Made by a program: the position numbers and the translations under genes
The notes under the pieces: model-generated
What the model saw: the letters and a program-made list of their open reading frames with translations, nothing else
Databases searched by the model: none
What the model was told of the DNA's origin: nothing
Part shown: positions 62,316-64,000 of the stretch, one piece after another
Layout of the letters: every line of letters starts with the position of its first letter
Position numbering within the stretch: the first letter of the stretch is position 1
NCBI GenBank assembly: GCA_017538105.1
Contig: JAFYJN010000085.1
Coordinates: forward strand, 62,001-126,000
Source: Prevotella sp.
Lineage (GTDB): Bacteria; Bacteroidota; Bacteroidia; Bacteroidales; Bacteroidaceae
Length of the DNA stretch: 64,000 nt
Direction: 5' to 3'

Positions 62316-63977
62316 ATGAAAAAGATAACAACTGTTTTGGCAATGTTCTTTGTGAGCCTTGCCATCCAAGCACAACCTGCCGCCGTGAAGACGGCCGGCA
62401 AATCTGTGTTCACCCTTACCACCTTCAAGGCTGACGGTAGCATCTTGGGCACGTCACGAGGCGTGTTCGTCGACAACGACGGCACCGCCGTGAGTGCTTG
62501 GTCACCCTTCGCGAATGCCGATCATGCCGTGGTAGTCGATGCCAGCGGCAAGCGGATGGACGTGGATTATATCTATGGTGCCAACGACTTGCACAACATG
62601 GTGAAATTCCATGTGACGGGCAAGACCACAGGTTGCAAACTCGCCACCAGTGGCGTGTCGGCGGGCAGCAAGGTGTGGTTGCTCGACTTTGCCAAGGGCA
62701 AGAGCAACGCTTTGGAAGCCACCGTATCGAAACAGGAGACTTTCGGCAACAAATATGCCTATTACGTCATCTCGATGACTGCTCCCGAAAACACAGAGAG
62801 TTGTCCGTTCGTAAATGCCAATGGTCAGGTGATCGGTCTGATGCAGCCCTCGAAGACTACCAGCGATGTACATGCCACCGACGCGCGCTTTGCCGCCGAC
62901 TTCACAGCTACGGGACTTTCCGCCAACGAGCCACTGCTACGGAGCACCAGTATCCCCGTCGCGTTGCCTGCCGACAAGGACCAGGCATTGCTGTCGATGA
63001 TGCTCATCGCCCAGCAGGGCGACAAGGCGAAGTACAGCCGTACCATCGACCTCTTCACCAACCAGTTTCCTACAGCTCCCGACGGTTATAATGCCCGCGC
63101 CCAGCAGTTGGTGAACGAAGGGAAATTTGCCGAAGCCGCACGTCTCATGGAAACGGCCATCGGCAAATGCACGCCCAAAGATGAAGTACACTATGACTAT
63201 GCGCGGTTGATTTATCAGAAGGTGATCTTCAGCAATGACAGCTTGTTCACAGCGTGGACCCTCGACAAGGCCATGAGTGAAGCCAAGGCAGCGTACGATA
63301 TCAACCCCCTGCCGCTGTACAAACATCTTCAGGCACAGATTACTTACAGCCAAGGCGACTTTCAGGGAGCCCACGACCAGTTCATGGCACTCACCACCAC
63401 CGATTTCCGCAACCCCGAGCTGTTTTTGGAAGCCTCACAGTGCAAACAACAGCTACAGGCTCCACAAGAAGAACGTCTGGCATTGTTAGACAGTGCCGTA
63501 GCCGCCTGCCGTACACCTCTCACCGTCGAGGCCGCACCCTATTTCCTGGCGCGTGCAGCTGCCCTTGACGAAGCAGGGGAGTATCGTCGCGCCGTCATCG
63601 ACTACAACCAGTACGACTCATTGATGCTGGGTAATTTGAGTGCTGAATTCTATTACCAGCGCGAGCAATGCGAGGTGAAAGCTCGTATGTTCAAACAAGC
63701 CCTTGACGATATTGCCCGTACCATCCTCCTCACACCAGGCGACCCCTTGCTCTTGGCAGAGATGTGTTCACTGGAGATACGCGTCAACAAACTTGACGAT
63801 GCTCTCAAGACCGCCGATGCCATCATCAGGATTGACCCCGAATATGATGAGGGTTACTTGTTGAAAGGACTGGCACAAGTTCAGAAGGGGCAGAAGAAAG
63901 AAGGATTGGAGAACCTGCGTAAGGCACAAGCCATGGGCAACGAACAAGCCGCCACACTGATTGAGAAGTATAAATGA
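62316..63977 (+). CDS. TPR protein with a degenerate trypsin-like N-terminal domain
   Basis: A 553-residue protein with a signal peptide (SLAIQAQ). Residues about 25-200 have the strand pattern of a trypsin-like serine protease fold (GVFVDNDGTAVSAWS, NANGQVIGLMQ) but lack the usual GDSGGP nucleophile motif, so this part is probably not a protease. From about 230 to the end, TPR helices follow (for example DALKTADAIIRIDPEYDEGY). It may be a periplasmic scaffold. The gene begins after the purine tract and is complete; a further purine tract starts at 63978. Confidence 0.72.
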   Translation: MKKITTVLAMFFVSLAIQAQPAAVKTAGKSVFTLTTFKADGSILGTSRGVFVDNDGTAVSAWSPFANADHAVVVDASGKRMDVDYIYGANDLHNMVKFHVTGKTTGCKLATSGVSAGSKVWLLDFAKGKSNALEATVSKQETFGNKYAYYVISMTAPENTESCPFVNANGQVIGLMQPSKTTSDVHATDARFAADFTATGLSANEPLLRSTSIPVALPADKDQALLSMMLIAQQGDKAKYSRTIDLFTNQFPTAPDGYNARAQQLVNEGKFAEAARLMETAIGKCTPKDEVHYDYARLIYQKVIFSNDSLFTAWTLDKAMSEAKAAYDINPLPLYKHLQAQITYSQGDFQGAHDQFMALTTTDFRNPELFLEASQCKQQLQAPQEERLALLDSAVAACRTPLTVEAAPYFLARAAALDEAGEYRRAVIDYNQYDSLMLGNLSAEFYYQREQCEVKARMFKQALDDIARTILLTPGDPLLLAEMCSLEIRVNKLDDALKTADAIIRIDPEYDEGYLLKGLAQVQKGQKKEGLENLRKAQAMGNEQAATLIEKYK

Positions 63978-64000
63978 GGGGTGAGGGGTGAGAAGTGAGT

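Overview
The window is from a member of the Bacteroidales, most like Prevotella. The evidence is SusC/SusD pairs, hybrid two-component regulators that carry their own AraC domain, GH families typical of gut glycan degraders, a DUF4835 gene next to recN, and promoters of the Bacteroidetes form (TTTG, about 20 bp, TAnnTTTG) before many genes. There are no rRNA or tRNA genes, no transposase and no complete prophage.

Layout. 1-8164: the end of a GH43 arabinanase, a hybrid two-component system (HTCS) regulator, a cobalamin riboswitch ahead of a DASS/SLC13 dicarboxylate transporter, and a small YARHG protein. 8177-12574: a sodium:solute symporter and an OprP-like porin (minus strand), then a secreted caspase-fold protein. 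12757-27496 (minus strand): a polysaccharide utilisation locus (PUL) with SusD, SusC, HTCS, GH115 alpha-glucuronidase, an unknown secreted protein and a carboxylesterase lipoprotein, probably aimed at glucuronoxylan. 27767-31654: three small envelope or secreted proteins and butyrate kinase. 38160-41383: purine-nucleoside phosphorylase and a GH127 beta-L-arabinofuranosidase. 41692-59092 (minus strand): a nearly complete beta-mannan PUL. It has SusC, SusD, a surface glycan-binding protein, two GH26 and one GH5 mannanase, a CE7 esterase, a GH130 mannosylglucose phosphorylase, a GPH symporter and a mannobiose/cellobiose 2-epimerase, so mannan can be followed from surface capture to mannose-1-phosphate. 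59452-63977: DUF4835 (PorD-like), RecN and a TPR protein.

The most unusual part is 31844-38112. A two-gene cas1-cas2 module with no effector gene lies beside an AT-rich leader. The leader is followed by five copies of one 36-bp repeat; four are identical and the last, farthest from the leader, has one mismatch. This is the polarity of a CRISPR array, but the intervals are 414, 792, 2641 and 823 bp instead of about 30. They hold an internal piece of hisC, the C-terminal part of a probable phage head protein, the N-terminal part of a probable phage tape-measure protein, a candidate structured RNA, and complete genes (a TraB/GumN-family gene, a HigB-HigA toxin-antitoxin pair, a small membrane protein). 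Five gene fragments stop or start exactly at a repeat. The simplest reading is that an effector-less Cas1-Cas2 captured gene-sized DNA, giving a layout like an integron. Misassembly or secondary recombination must be excluded first.

Intergenic DNA is also rich in dispersed repeats: palindromic CCCTCCC/GGGAGGG elements, purine tandem tracts joined to small hairpins, and a tandem duplication that carries a consensus promoter.
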